Source: Camarhynchus parvulus (taxonomy: Eukaryota > Chordata > Aves > Passeriformes > Thraupidae). Taken from it: DNA of 64,000 bases. Below are positions 36,401 through 49,703 of the stretch, piece after piece. Under the pieces are notes generated by a model. That model saw only the letters and a program-made list of their open reading frames with translations, had not been told where the DNA came from and did not search any database. Position numbers and translations under genes: made by a program. Location of the stretch: assembly GCF_901933205.1 (NCBI RefSeq), contig NC_044590.1, positions 4,293,501 through 4,357,500 on the forward strand, in the 5' to 3' direction. Numbering within the stretch: the first letter of the stretch is position 1; each line of letters opens with the position of its first letter.

Positions 36401-39400
36401 GCTCTGTCTATTTTCTCACTGACTCATCCTTTTTAGCTACATGCGTAGCTAATTCTTAATTATCTATTATCTAATTATCTATTAGCTTATCTTGTATTTC
36501 ATCCTCCTTTGAACTTCAAAAAGAATCTCAGTTTTGGATCCACAAGCCAGTCTCCAGCTGCTTCTAATGGGAATCTTGACTCAGTTTTCAAGGCAAGTCT
36601 TGGTCCATCTCAATGGACTACATGAAAATAATTAATTTAAAAAAACAATTCTTATGCAGAACTGGCCTTTGGTCATCTTTGACATGCTTAGATAATGGGC
36701 TCCTCTGTCAACCACTGCAACTATGTTCTCCTTTGTGAGGGCTCCAGACTTTCAGTTCATCTCCAGGACCTCTGCAGATCTCTTAGAGCCTCCCATTCTT
36801 CACTTCATAGAGCCTAATTCTTCCAGCTTGCCTTTATTAAACATAAAACTGAATGTTTTATTATTTTCCTGTTAGATCTCTTATGATAAACAACTTGTTC
36901 ATTCTCATTATACCAGCATGAAAATCCCCTGAGGATGACCAAGGCAGGATCTTGGTGCTCTCACAAGCTGCCTTGATTGCATGCTGCAGGCACAGCATGG
37001 GCTCCCGTAGCCGAGCGCCGGTGATCTCAGCCACAAGAGTACTGGAAATAACCTGATGTGTGTAACAGGGAGTAAGAGGGAAGGATGCATTTTATGTAAA
37101 TTTAATCAGAAAGTCCTGAAGTGGCTTGGAAAGTTGGCAGAATAGAATATACCTGAAGACTCTTGTGTTGTTGCTTAGCAGAGGTGTTGTTGTCAGGTCA
37201 GGTTTCCAGCAGCACAGGGCATGTTAAGGGAGCAGAGAGCTCCTCTTGACACGCTGCAAAACCCTGTGGTGGGCTCATGGGTGGGTTTAGCACATCTTAA
37301 GCTATCCTGTGACATTGAATATTTAGTATGAAAAAAGTTGATAGCACGCTCTCCAGCTCAACAGCCTGTTTGTGTGCCCCAGCCCACCCTGGCTCAGGAA
37401 TTGGGTGGGACAGCTTTCCCAAAGTCTGAAATCCTGGTGCTAGAGACACACAAGGCACACTGAGCTGTGAAATCCCTGCCAGCTTGGGCCATCAGCCCTC
37501 AGTGCTGCCATCTCCTTTGCTCCTCATGGCTGTTTCAGTGTGTGCCTTTGCTCTGTTTTAAATAGTTTTATTGTAGGAAATCCCTCTTGCCTCCTCTATC
37601 ACAGCGTTGCTCACTGCTGTGAAATTGGCAGTGCAGAATCCATTAGCTCCCAGCTGCAAGACAGATGGCATCTGTCTGTGGTGAGAGAAGGTTTGTTGAG
37701 AAAAGGCCTTGCAAATGCTTCCCAAAGGACATCAGACCTTACTTTTCCTGAGAGAGATGCAGACAGCATTGATTACAAATAGACCTAGATCTTCCTTGTT
37801 CTCCACAGAAACAGCTGTTTCTTTTGCCTTATCAGCCACACACACACTCAAAGAAAAAAAAAATTGCTCATTCTGGCTCTCAGAGCACCTCACCCTTGTG
37901 ATGCCCTGTGAGCATCATCAGCTGAAATTCAGAAATGAGGGGATTTGGTCTTTATTGTAACACAGAACAGGATAAGGAGCAAGCCCAGAGGGTGGACAGG
38001 AAATGGGACATTGTACAGGTTGTGGTGCTCTGGAGAGTCACAGCCTTTCTGTGAAAGATGGTTCAAGGATGTAGCTTGAGACAGCTCTTGATTCAACTGC
38101 AATTTCACACCACTAACCAACCTGACACCAAAGAGGGAAAGATGAGCAGGAAAATGGGTCATCAATTGTTCATCTTGCCATGGTCTTGGTCTGGTCAATT
38201 TTGCCATTGATCTCTCCTCTGTGTGTGTGTTACCAAACCAGGACTCACATATGACTCACAGAATGAATGGACAAAGTGAAATATGACACAGTGCTACACC
38301 CTTGATGTGTCCATTTCAAATTCCTTTAAGACCTGCAGTCTGAAGTGAGTTCCTGAACATATTCCACACTACATGTACTGCTCAAAGGACATCCCTTTGT
38401 ATTCTCCCTGATGATGCCATTCTCGTCTTCCAGCATTCACCAGAAGAGAAGGGCAGATCCTGATGTAAATCTCTGCCAGAGCTGGTGGGGCTACCCCAGT
38501 GTGTGCCTTTTGGGAATCTGGGTTGAAGGAAGCAGATGCCCAGTGCTTTATGGGCTTTCCATGCACACGCACACCCAGCATTATGGATTGAAAAGTGCAG
38601 CTACAGCATAAATGCTCCATTTAAAATTCTCTTACAACAGCATTCAAGCCTATACTGTAATTATACATATTGTATTTCCTTGTATTCAGACCCATAGGGA
38701 ATTTATATTGTCCTTGCTAAAGCCAGAGGGACTGAAGGAAAGCAGTCATTTAATGATTCAGCTGTCTTGGGCTCTATGATTTAATCAATCATATGAAAGA
38801 AATTTTTAGATTCTTTGTGTTTAGAGTTCTCTTGTCTGAGCAGAAAATGTTCCCTTTTTGAATTGCTTTAATAGCTGTATTTATGCAGCTGAAAGTTCCT
38901 TAAGAAATGAAAGTAAAATCAAATTGCTGAGAATGCCTAGATAATTTATCGGAGAATATTCAATTAGAATATATTAATATTTTAGATTTCCATCATTAAT
39001 TTAATATTCAGAGATTTAATTTAGTCGTTGAATTGCTGTAGTGCCATGCGTGGGTAGATTGTTAGGCTGAGTGCTTAAAACACCTGCCACAAATGGGTGA
39101 ATCTCACTTTGATTCCCAAGAGCACAAATGCCTTTCTACTGACATAAGTCTTGCAGCAAAAACTCAGACACTAAATCTTGCCTGTGCTCTGCATTTTTCC
39201 ATAATTGCAGAAAGGAATAATACAATCTTCTAGCAGAAATAAATGCAAGAACCTGATTTATTTATGCATTCAAATCCAGACTGAGGGGGAATTTGGCGCT
39301 CTGTGGTTCTGAGTTTGTCAATGTATTACTGAAAAATTTCATTTTGCCAGACTGGCCTTGTCACTTAACTCAAGGAGAACCGTCGTAAGTGAGGTTGGGA

Positions 39401-39969
39401 TTTAAAGGTGATTGACACTTTGCAGACAGATATCAAGGACTTCTATTGCCCAGTTCAGCTAAAAAAGCTGCCCTTGAATTTTTGCCATTTTCCAAGATGC
39501 TTTGGGAATAGTAACCTGAATGGAAAAATGCCCCTCTAAATCATAAAAAACCCACTAAATCATAAAATACCATTTGATTTGGAAGTGATATATCTTTGAA
39601 TGTGGCATCCCAGTTGCATGAAGGAAATGGAACCATTTTTAATTTCTCACACAACATAAAAACTGAGATTCTCAGAAGCCACTGCAAGCAGTGAGACTGC
39701 TCCCACTGATTGGGAAGTATCAGCATGACATTTCAGAAGTCTCGAAAATCATTGATAATATTTATGATTAACTTCAAGTCATTAATTTAGGGTACAGCAA
39801 GTTGGACTGGGAGGAGGCTGGGATGACAGACCTGTGGTCTGACCTTGTGGTTGATGTTTCAAACTGTTTTGCAGTCACTCAGCATCCCCTGAGGTAGTAG
39901 GGTGGGATATACTAGCAGGGGTTTGTGACCCTACTAGTGGTTAAATACAAATTGTAAGTGAGAGACAGG

Positions 39970-40040
39970 GAATGATGGAATTGTTTAGGTTGGGAGGGGA
40001 CCTTTAAGATTCTCAAGTCCAGCTGTGATCCATACAGCCT
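39970..40040 (-). mobile_element. CR1 LINE fragment, antisense
   Basis: The text GGAATGATGGAATTGTTTAG, then GTTGGGAGGGGACCTTTAAG, then ATTCTCAAGTCCAGCTGTGA, is the reverse complement of a CR1 3' end. It is short and diverged; borders are approximate. Confidence 0.8.
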
Positions 40041-43000
40041 TTGCTTAGGTATTTTTCCATGCAGGATCTGACTTTTTCACCCTGCCTGCATCACTGAGGA
40101 TGGTCTCTCACAGATAAGAACCCGAGGCAGGGAAGCTGAGTGGCTTTGAGACCACAGAGCTGTTACCGTGGCCATGGGCAGCACTCTCTGGTTATCAGCA
40201 TCAGGGCCTGTCCTTGGGTTATTTGAAGAATCTCATAATGGAGGATTTTAATGGAGTGGTCAGAAATCTTCTGCTGATGGTTACAGTCAGTCACATTATC
40301 CCATGTCTGAGCCCACCTGTGCGTCAGGGCTGTTACACACAGCTCTGTTTCCATAGCCATGCAAAGGTGCTTCTCTGCTCTCTGCTGGCTCTCCACCAAC
40401 TCCTCCTCCACCGCCACCACCCCCATCCAGCCCACACCTTCCAGCTCCAGCTTCACATCAGGAGCAGGAGATTCAGGAAGCACAGAAGGATAACTACCCC
40501 TCGAATTGTCATCACAGGCATACTGCAAAAGAGTTCATCAGTCACTCCAAAGAGTATTTAGCTATAATACCCCATTGCACATATTGCAACATATCATTAC
40601 CTCCCATCCTCTCCAGAAAGTGAGATAACTGTAATAGCCACTCAGGCTGGCTGTCATTACGTGTACAGGCAAAGGCAGGAAGGCATAGTCAGAGCTAATG
40701 CACACAGCTCATGAAAGCTATTGAAAATCTGTGAAGACAGTGTACCCAAAAACACTGGGTTAATTTGCTTAGAAAAGAGCTTTGGTTTTGCTCCTGCCTT
40801 TTCCAAAGCAAAACAGTAATAATGAAAAAAGCTGAGACAAAACAGAAAAAGAACTCACAATCTGCCTCTTTGCTGCAGGAGTTCATTCTTTAACACTCAG
40901 CACCCACATTAGGTGAGTGTGGGACTTGGCTTCCTTGATGGGTTGAAATGGAGTCCCAAAGACAGAGTGGTGCTGTGTGGGTGTGAGTTTGGATTTGCAG
41001 AATGATGGTGCAGATATAACCTTGACAGCTAGGCTGTTGCTGAAATTCACTGTAGCAGGCTGGGATGAGATAGGAAAAGAAAAAAACTACAGTTTTTATT
41101 TCCTTACTAGTGCATATGTTCTTGATAGTCTGCACCAATGAAGAATTAAGTACAGCACCCTGGAATTTCAGATGTCAGCTTTTAAGATTTTAAAGAATTT
41201 ACTCTTGGGCTAATTTTAAGCTCTCACTGCTGTGGTTAATTGTTTTTTTTTTTTATAACAGCTGAGATTTTCAGTGATAAAGGTGTCACCATCCAAATCC
41301 TTTCTTAGCTGTCTCTAATGCAGGCTGATGAAAGATGTAAGCCCATGGCTACATGATGGGGCAGCAAAGAGTGGATATGCAGTAGTTTACCCATTTCATT
41401 AAAGGCGCCATTTCTTTGCAGTTTTTCCTTTCCCATAATTCTTACCATATTTTTTAATAATTACCATACTTATAATAACATTCATATTTGTTGCTAATTT
41501 CCTTAATTTAAAGGACATTTTCCTCCTATCCGAACAGTTAGACAACTTAAAAAGCAAACAAACAAAACCTTGGATTATATTAAGGGAAACATTTTGCCCA
41601 AGGCAATTTGGATATCTGCAGATGGTGGTACTGAACATTTTGGCCCTAGTTCAGCAGAGATTTTAAGAATGTGCCTAAATTTGAGCCTTTAAGTAACTCC
41701 AGTGGCTCTTCAGAATATATATGTTGACTGGAAACTGAGGACATGAATAATGCCTTACTGGATTAATGCACCCAGCATTGTGCAGTGCTAACCTTTTGGG
41801 CCATGTTTATAGTTTTTATTAAATTCCCAATTTTAATTACACTTCTCTGAGTGTAGTGGTAGTGTGCAGGGAGCCCACTTGGAGATGTGCACACACATCA
41901 GCCTTTGCATATGTCCTTGTTTTCCTAATACACACCAGAACCTGCCTTGAAAAGCCACCCAGTAGACCTTGGTTGCATTTTTTTGGCACTGGGTAAAGAG
42001 AGCTGAATTCTTTCCCCTCCATGAACCAACTCATGCATCCCCTAAGACCCCCACAGCTGCTGAACCTGCCATGTACTCCCCTTTGTCATAACAAACCACC
42101 GGGCCCTGCCCTCCCTGTGAAAAGTTTTACCTGAGGAATTCCCCTTTAGGAATCAGGTTTTGGAAACCAGGACTGATCCTCTATGACTCAAGCTGTAAAC
42201 TCCTAAACCTGGAAGTTTCTCATGGAAATATTAACAGACCCCTAAATGCCATAGTGCTGGTGGCATTGCTAGGACATTGGCCTTCCTGGTTCATCTTCCA
42301 CTCCTGATCTCTGCTCATTTTAATCAAAACATCATGACCTGAGGAGGGTTTTGTATCTGTGCTTGGGTTTTTAGCCCTTTTGGGCTGTTTTTCAGTTGAC
42401 TTGTTTGTTTGATTTGTGCTTCGAGGCTTTGTGAGCTGTAACATTTATTTAAGCAAAGAACCTAATTTTCTTGTTGTTAAAAGAGGGACAGTTTAAGCAA
42501 GAAGAAAAACTGTGTGGGCTTGTTGTTTCTGTCTGAGAAATGAAAGGTATGCATTGTGTTGTGAAAAGATTGGACATGGAGCCCGTGGTTTGAACCTTTA
42601 GGGGAACTGGTAGTGCCTGTGCCCCTCTGCTAGTTAAACTGCTCTGTGGAAAAGGCAGAGCTGCAGTGTCCCCATTAGTGCGGGACTATGAAAAATTCAG
42701 TGGGAATGGCCAATTTTGCTTATTTCCAAGTCACTGTAAAAAGCTGTGGCAGCTAAAAGGCAGAGTTTCTGACCACACTGTGAGCTATTTGGAGTTATTT
42801 CTGAAGTAACATCACTGGAAGGGAGCATATTAGTAGAGGGAGGAAAGGAAACTAAGATTAAGGATCGGCACTAAAAAGTGTTGCTAGTTAATCCAAGCCC
42901 TCAGAAGGGATTTGTGTGAGTTGGAAAACAAAAATAAATGTTTGGCCAGCTTACATTTTCAGTGGTGTGGTTTGCAGTGAAGTGATGACACAATTTACTT

Positions 43001-44138
43001 ACCAGTAAGTGGCATTCAACTGCCTCTAACAAAAAGAAATTACAGTAGAAGAATCAGACATCATCAGAGCATAAATCTTTCATGGAAGATTATAGCAGTT
43101 ATTTATTATTTGAAAGCAAAGAATTGAGAAGCAAGGTGGCATTTTCTTTCAGTCATGGGAAATGCACCCTGTAATGTCTCCATGGAAAAAAGGAAAATGC
43201 TGCACCAAAGTGTTCCCATTCAGCTCAATGGCAACAGCACTATTCGTTAGCATCTGGTTTTGCAGGGAAACTCCTGTTAAGAGAGGAATTTAAATAGTGG
43301 AGGAAGCATTTCCAACAACTGTCTGGTCTTACCGAATATTTTTCAGACAGTGTTATGTTCATGGCACAGGTTTTTGTATGCTAAAAGAAAAGGCAATCCA
43401 GAATTTATGAAACAGCTGCTGTGTCTTTTGAGCACCTAAGGGACAGGATGACACAACACATGTATTTCTGAAGTCATTGGAAAGAAACAACCCAACAACT
43501 TTCTGTACTTCCTTTTGAACTGCAACCCATGGTATCTCCAAGCATTAAAACATTTTCTTTTAATTTTTTAATTAGACATGAATACAAAATGTAACATTTG
43601 GGTATAACATGCTATTAGGAAATCAGCTCTTTTTCTCCTCCTTCTGTATCCATTCAGTTGTTAAATGTCCCCCCCTTCCTTTTTTTTTAACCTCTTGTTC
43701 TTAATGAGACTTCCTCCTTCTCCCCATGAATCTTTATGTAGGCAACCTTAGCTCTTGATTAATCAGTAATTAGGGAAGGAGTCATACTGATTTCAAGTCT
43801 TTAGTATCATACTCTCCAGCTGAAATTCAAAACTAAAATCTGAAGGGAAGCCATAGTGTCAATATTATGCTCTGTCTAACCATATGATGACAAAAATCAC
43901 ATCAGAGTCAGACCAGGCATATCTATTTATATAGGCACAAATCTGTCCTGCTTGATATTGAGTGTAACACAATCATAATTCTCTCCCACGGCTGCTTTCT
44001 CACACATTCCCTGCCTTTGTCACCATCAGCATTCAATATTTCGCCTTAAAGTTTACTACACCCTCTGTCATCTCATCTGACACGAGCTGCTCCGCTTCAC
44101 TCCGTGTTTGCTGAGCAGTTAGGGCTCAATTCAAAGTT

Positions 44139-44290
44139 TAATGAGCCCTCATTAACCTCCACGAGCTTTGGATCAAACCCTTGTAGTCTAATATGGAAAT
44201 AATGCCGGGGTATTATGGAGTTAAAAGCTGCCATACAGTGGTCTGAGGATAAAGTCACTGCGGGCGGGCGGCTTAATGGGGTATTAATTG
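44139..44290. promoter_or_regulatory. Candidate intronic regulatory stretch, TAAT-rich
   Basis: About 150 bp holding seven separate TAAT or ATTA cores (homeodomain-type half-sites) interleaved with non-AT-rich sequence such as GCGGGCGGGCGG, so the cores are not merely from AT richness. Function is inferred only. Cross-species conservation would be needed to call it an enhancer. Confidence 0.25.
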
Positions 44291-47200
44291 GATAGAGGGT
44301 GTTCATAAGTACTGAGCACTGAGTGTGGATGCTGCTGAAGGAAGGGAGTAAATGCTGAGTGGTGTGATCCTAAACTGAGGTTGAGGTTCCCTTTGCATCT
44401 GTGCTGTAGGTCTGCTTCAGGCTTTGGGGGGTTAATGCTGATGGGGAAGAGTTTTCTGGCCCAGGTTGATGGGTGCTGTCACTCACAGGTCGTCTTCCCT
44501 CTCATCCTCCTGCTCTGAAGTCGTGCCTGTCTTGGCCCCATCAAAATCATTCTTCCAGAAACTAACTGTTAGCAAAAAGGTGGTGTTGTTGGAAAGGAGA
44601 CGCTAATTCCACACCGCAGCTTTTGCATTTCCTCTTTTTCTCTTCTCTGGGGTAAGGTGCTTTCAACACAACATTTAAAGTAACCCAAAATGTTGTGTTG
44701 CCTGAGCTCTTGGTGCCAGTCAGCCCCCAGCAAGGCTGTCTCTCTTTTCCTATGGACTGCTTGGGATATTCCCTGGGGCTCTGCTGATCAAAAACCTCCA
44801 CCACATCACGTCAAAGCAGCGTGTGTTCAATATTTTAGTCTGTTCCCTTGGGTTTACCTTTTTTGTACCCAAAATACTGTTAATTCTTGGAGAAGCTCCA
44901 TGTCTTCCTCAGGCAGTGTGCAGAGGATGATCGGGGACAGCAAAGAATTAGTCCTTGTTGACACAGATTCCCTCAAGGTCTGAAGGGTCCCTTAGTGGGG
45001 GACATGCCCAGGGCCACCGCAGCAGGGACACCAGGCTGCTGCTGCCCCTTCTGAGCTGATCCTGCCTGTGCAGGGTGGATGGTTTGGGAACTGTGACATC
45101 ATCTCTTCACCAGACAAGTGGGACTGATTCCTTTCATTTATTTATCTTAGATATTCTCTGTGCTTCTTGCCTTTTCGAAGAGCTGTTCCCTTTCCTTCTG
45201 TGAAGCCACAGATGCAACACATCCTGTCTTCCTCCATGCAGCCAAGTGCTTTTCCCTTTGGGCTGGTGACAAGTCACTTATTTCCTCCATATAGCTAAGG
45301 AAAAAAAGAACAATCACATATGCAACCATTACAGAAATGTTTTTCTGGAAACTCTCAATCCATATCTCCATAAGACATGTCCCCATTCTCTATAATTTTT
45401 AAGCAAAAGGCTGTCTCTGTTCTGCCTGTGTGCCAGCCTGCAGTTCCTGCCTATCCTAATCCCATATGGGAACGAGGCTTGAACATATATGCTAGGAGAG
45501 GTTATGAAATTCTGCTTGATTTGCTGCTCTCCTTTTTATTCTTCAATTGATTAAGCAGCTGCTACAATAGGCCTTCCGTTGGAGGATTTCCATGATGCCC
45601 TCCCCTCTAGAGCAATACTGCAGCCTGTTTACCTCCCTTCTTTGTGTCTACACATTTCCAGTTCTTGTCTCCTGTTCCACCTTTTTGGGTCTTGCTTTCA
45701 CATTTTTGTTTTTGCTGTAGGGTGTTCCCATCTTTCCAGACGTTTTCTCTGTCTCGGGTGTGCCAGGATCAGGAGTCAGTCACAATCCCTGGAAACTGTG
45801 AGGTTGGCTGAAGTCTTGGCTGTCTCTGGTTCTTGTACCATCCGTTCCAACCTTTATTCTCAGTTGGAAATATTTTTTAAAAAATAAAAAAAACCACAAC
45901 ACCTAGACTTGTGGTGTCTCCAGAAACTGAGAATATAAATACAGAGCAATCTGTGATGAAACCTGGAGCATTCCCACCGTCCTCTCTCCATGGATTTATG
46001 TACCAGTCAAATGTGTTTTTCCTACAGGACAGTGTGGGTGGAAGTGTGGACATTTCACAACCAAGGGTGTTGCTTTTAAGGGCTGAATCAAAGTGTGGGT
46101 GATTTCATTAATCTTTTCCATTCAGTTTTTCTGATTGAGCTTTTTTTATTTATAATTATATGTCTGTCTGATTGAGAAAGCTATTTATCCCTTCAATGAT
46201 GAATTATCAAGAAAGGATGGACAGGATGCTTTTAAAGCCTTTCAGCCCCATAGTTGTAGCCACTTATACTGATAGCTTGCACTGGAAAATGGAATGTGAA
46301 TCAGAGAAAACATGGGAAATAATAGGAGGAAAATTCAGAATCCATTTCTGATGAGTTTATATTAAACCCAAAGATCTTCCACTTCATAGAGAAATTATTT
46401 AAGTTTTATGCAGCTTTTGAGATTATGACAAGCTGAACAACTTGTTCTGGCTTGGTGCTCAAGCGCCATATGGTACTACTTCAGCAATTTGATGTGATAT
46501 TATGAATAAGAGTGCATGAGTAGTGAAATGTTTGGGGTTTTTATATCATATTGGCCTTCTGCAATAGACATGAAAAATGAATTCTGTTTAGAGTAAGGGA
46601 AGGGGGGAAAAAAAACCCAGACCTGCAGGTTTCAATAGCATAATTGCAGCAAGCAAGTGGAAAATGAATCTGTGGTGATTAAGAAACCAGTTGCTGACAG
46701 CATCTCTTGGACAGGTGGGGATAACCCATGTTCTACAGGCCCTGTTCTCCTTTAGGTTTTCTCTGGTGTACAATGCTTGTATTATCTTTAAGGAAAAATC
46801 TTTACATGCTATTATCTATGTTCAGGGCTAGTGGTTTGCAAATGATTGTTATGCAAGTGGAAATTGACTTTGTGTGTAGAAGCAAAATCTTAGGCTAAGC
46901 TTGTAATCTCAGACAAGTATATGGAAGCAATAGTCAGCAAAAGGTAATGGTAAAATCTGAATGTCCCTGTCTGAAGAAGGGCCATCATTCTTCCCTGTGT
47001 TTCTTGCCTGCTAGTTACAGGAAGTTGCTTCCTCAAATTTAGTTGCTAAAGGCAGTTCATGGATAGCAGGATGTGACTGCAAGTTTTGGAGTGTGAAGTA
47101 AGTGGAGATGGGAGTCTGGTACAATTCACTGGCACTGGTCTCCCTTACTGTGTCAGTGTGTACTGAATTCTAAAAAGATAAAACAAATCCCACCCCTACC

Positions 47201-49357
47201 AATATATATGAATATTTTTATATATGTGCTAGATTTCAACTAATGGTGTGTGTAAATCATACATTTGGTGTGCCCAGAGAGGATGGGACTGGTGCACCAG
47301 TACAGATCTCATGGGAGGAATCTCTGGGAGGCAGAGGGTGGCACAGGCTCTGCCTGAGGACTCACAGCAATAACTAGTGGGACTGAACACCTGCCTGGAA
47401 AATTTGGCTCAGTTTCTTACTCTGAATTAGAGCTACATTAGTAGAATTTTAAGAGACAAATGCTGCTTTGAACACAAACCGTTCATATGGAAAAATGTCT
47501 GATTTTTATAGTAATTTTGGGATTTGTCTTGTCTGGATGTTTCCCTAAATTTGTTTTTCAAATGGCTTTTGCTTCAGAATGGAGCTTTAGTTTGTACTGT
47601 GGATAGTGCTTCCATTCCACAGAGCTGGCTGGTTTTCACTAGCTGCTTTGCATTGTTTTTTTTTTACCCTGAGAATTTCTTTCTTCTTGTTCTTAATATA
47701 TTCCCAGTCGGAATTTAGTTTCTGGGGAAAAAAGAAATCTTTCATCGCTGCAGTGATTTTTAGCGGTTGTATCCTTTTATGCATCATTCTCACACAGTGT
47801 GAACATTTTAACCTTTTCTTAATTATTAGCATTTCCATTCCTGCTGTTCATTAATCTGTGCTGGGCAAGGACCATGATGTGTTGCCCAAGGATGCGGCCG
47901 TGGAGCTGCTCAGCTCCTGCTCTGTGGAAACCTCAGCCTACAGAGATTTTCGTGGAGCATCTACCATTTCGCTTTTGAAGTCTGAACTCAGAACTGATTT
48001 ATTTATTTTTTAATGGATAGATTGGCTCACTGTCCTGCTGAGTTTATCTGCTTTAGTTATATATGTGAAAACGTTGTATAAATCCAAGCTGCTGCTGACT
48101 GCACTCAGATAGTAAACGGTGTGTAGCGTATTCTTACCACAAGTACACAAAACCAATTGTTCCTGATACCTGGTAAAATCTAAAACAAAAAACTGATAGA
48201 AATTAAGCAGTAAATTACCCAACAAAGTTAAGGTCCAGCCTCTCTTCCTCTGGCTCCAGTTCTCACTTACAAATGGAATTGTGGCTGCATCTACAGCTTT
48301 ACCTACCTGGATTTTCTCCTCAGACATTTAGTAGTACGTGCTCTCAGACTTCAGTTCACAACTGAATTGCAGGCACAAATGCTGCCGATGCCAGGGGAGC
48401 CTAAATGACTCTGCAAAAGTCAGAAAGGAAATCCAGGGTATACTTGAGAGCAGACTCTCCCAAATCCCCCAAGTAATCCCTCCACCTTAGGTTTTTTGCA
48501 TTTGCTCTGGAGTTGTTAAGATGTTGCTGGTGGTAACTTGAGCTGATAGATATTTCTACAAAATCTAGTTTTAAAAATAACATCCAGCCAAATTGAAACT
48601 TATTTCAAGTGTTCACATTCCATAATGTTATCATTAGTATCAGTAGTATTATACTTCTCATTATCAGCAAAGGCCCTAGTTTTCAAAATGTGACTGTATT
48701 TTGGCAAAATTAAGATTCTAATATTTATGTAGGTTTTGTTCTTCATTAATTTTCTGCAGATAAAGCAAAAATCCCACTTTCTAAATGGCTTTTATTTAGA
48801 ATACAGTTCAGTGGTGCTTCTGGAATATTGGTTTGTAATTCTCATATTCATTTAACCCCAGCTTTCCAAGCTATATGTAGTGAAAACATAACCACTTTCC
48901 TCTTGGTTAGAATACAGTACTTAGCGTTTTTTAAGTCTAGTACTGGGCAAACTGTGCTGGGTTTTATGTTGATGATAAAGCTTTAATTGCACTTCTGCAA
49001 TCCTCATCATGTGTAAAGCAGTACCACTAAGCTAAATGGGAACATCATCCCATAAAAACCAGGCAGCCTGGAGTATGATTAAGAGACAGGAATTTTTCCT
49101 TGTTCAGACCAGCGTGGTTTCAGTTTTCGTACTTTGCTTTCCAGCACTTCACCACTGCTCACACACATGTATTCCCTACCACCATCCAAGGGTTTCCATA
49201 CAGCCTCCTAAATTCATCCTCTCCCTCCTGCATGGAAACAGCAAAAAATCTACAAACAGGCTGTAATTTCCCCAAGATTCCTCTGCAGCCAGGCCATGTC
49301 TGAACAGCTTGCTGGCTTGGTGGCTCCACGGCATTTTGTGCGCGATGCTGTGAACGG

Positions 49358-49703
49358 GGGGCAGGAGGTGACAAGGAGGTGGCACCACGTGGAGAGAAGG
49401 TGGCACCGCATGATGAGAAGAGGGCACCACGTGACGAGGTGGTACCACGTGACAAGGAGGTGGTACCAGGTGGTGAGAAGGTGGCACCAGGTGGAGAGAA
49501 GGTGGCACCATGTGCAGAGAAGGTGGCACCAGGTGGAGAGAAGGTGGCACCATGTGGTGAGAAGATGGCATCACGTAGAGAGAAGGTGGAACCACATGGC
49601 GAGGAGGTGGCACCACGTGGTGAGAAGGTGGCACCGCATGACAAGGAGGCGGCACCACATGGAGAGAACGTGGCACCACGTGGCAACAAGCTGGCCCCAC
49701 ATG
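49358..49703. repeat. Minisatellite, 21-bp units with E-box cores
   Basis: Fifteen full units start at 49379, with a degenerate unit before and a partial one after. The consensus is close to GTGGCACCACGTGGAGAGAA plus G. All full units are 21 bp except 49421-49438, which is 18 bp. One + frame reads VAPRGEK repeated (one unit RAPRDE), another RWHHVER, and minus frames read SPRGATF or VVPPSLH. Several frames are open because the period is a multiple of 3 and stop-free. No start context, splice signals or homology support a protein. Thirteen of the 16 units (counting the partial last) hold CANNTG. Confidence 0.95.

Noticed and set aside
45770..45870. Possible CR1 end (GTTCCAACCTTTATTCT)
   Set aside because: Only one short word resembles a CR1 3' end and the upstream context does not match.
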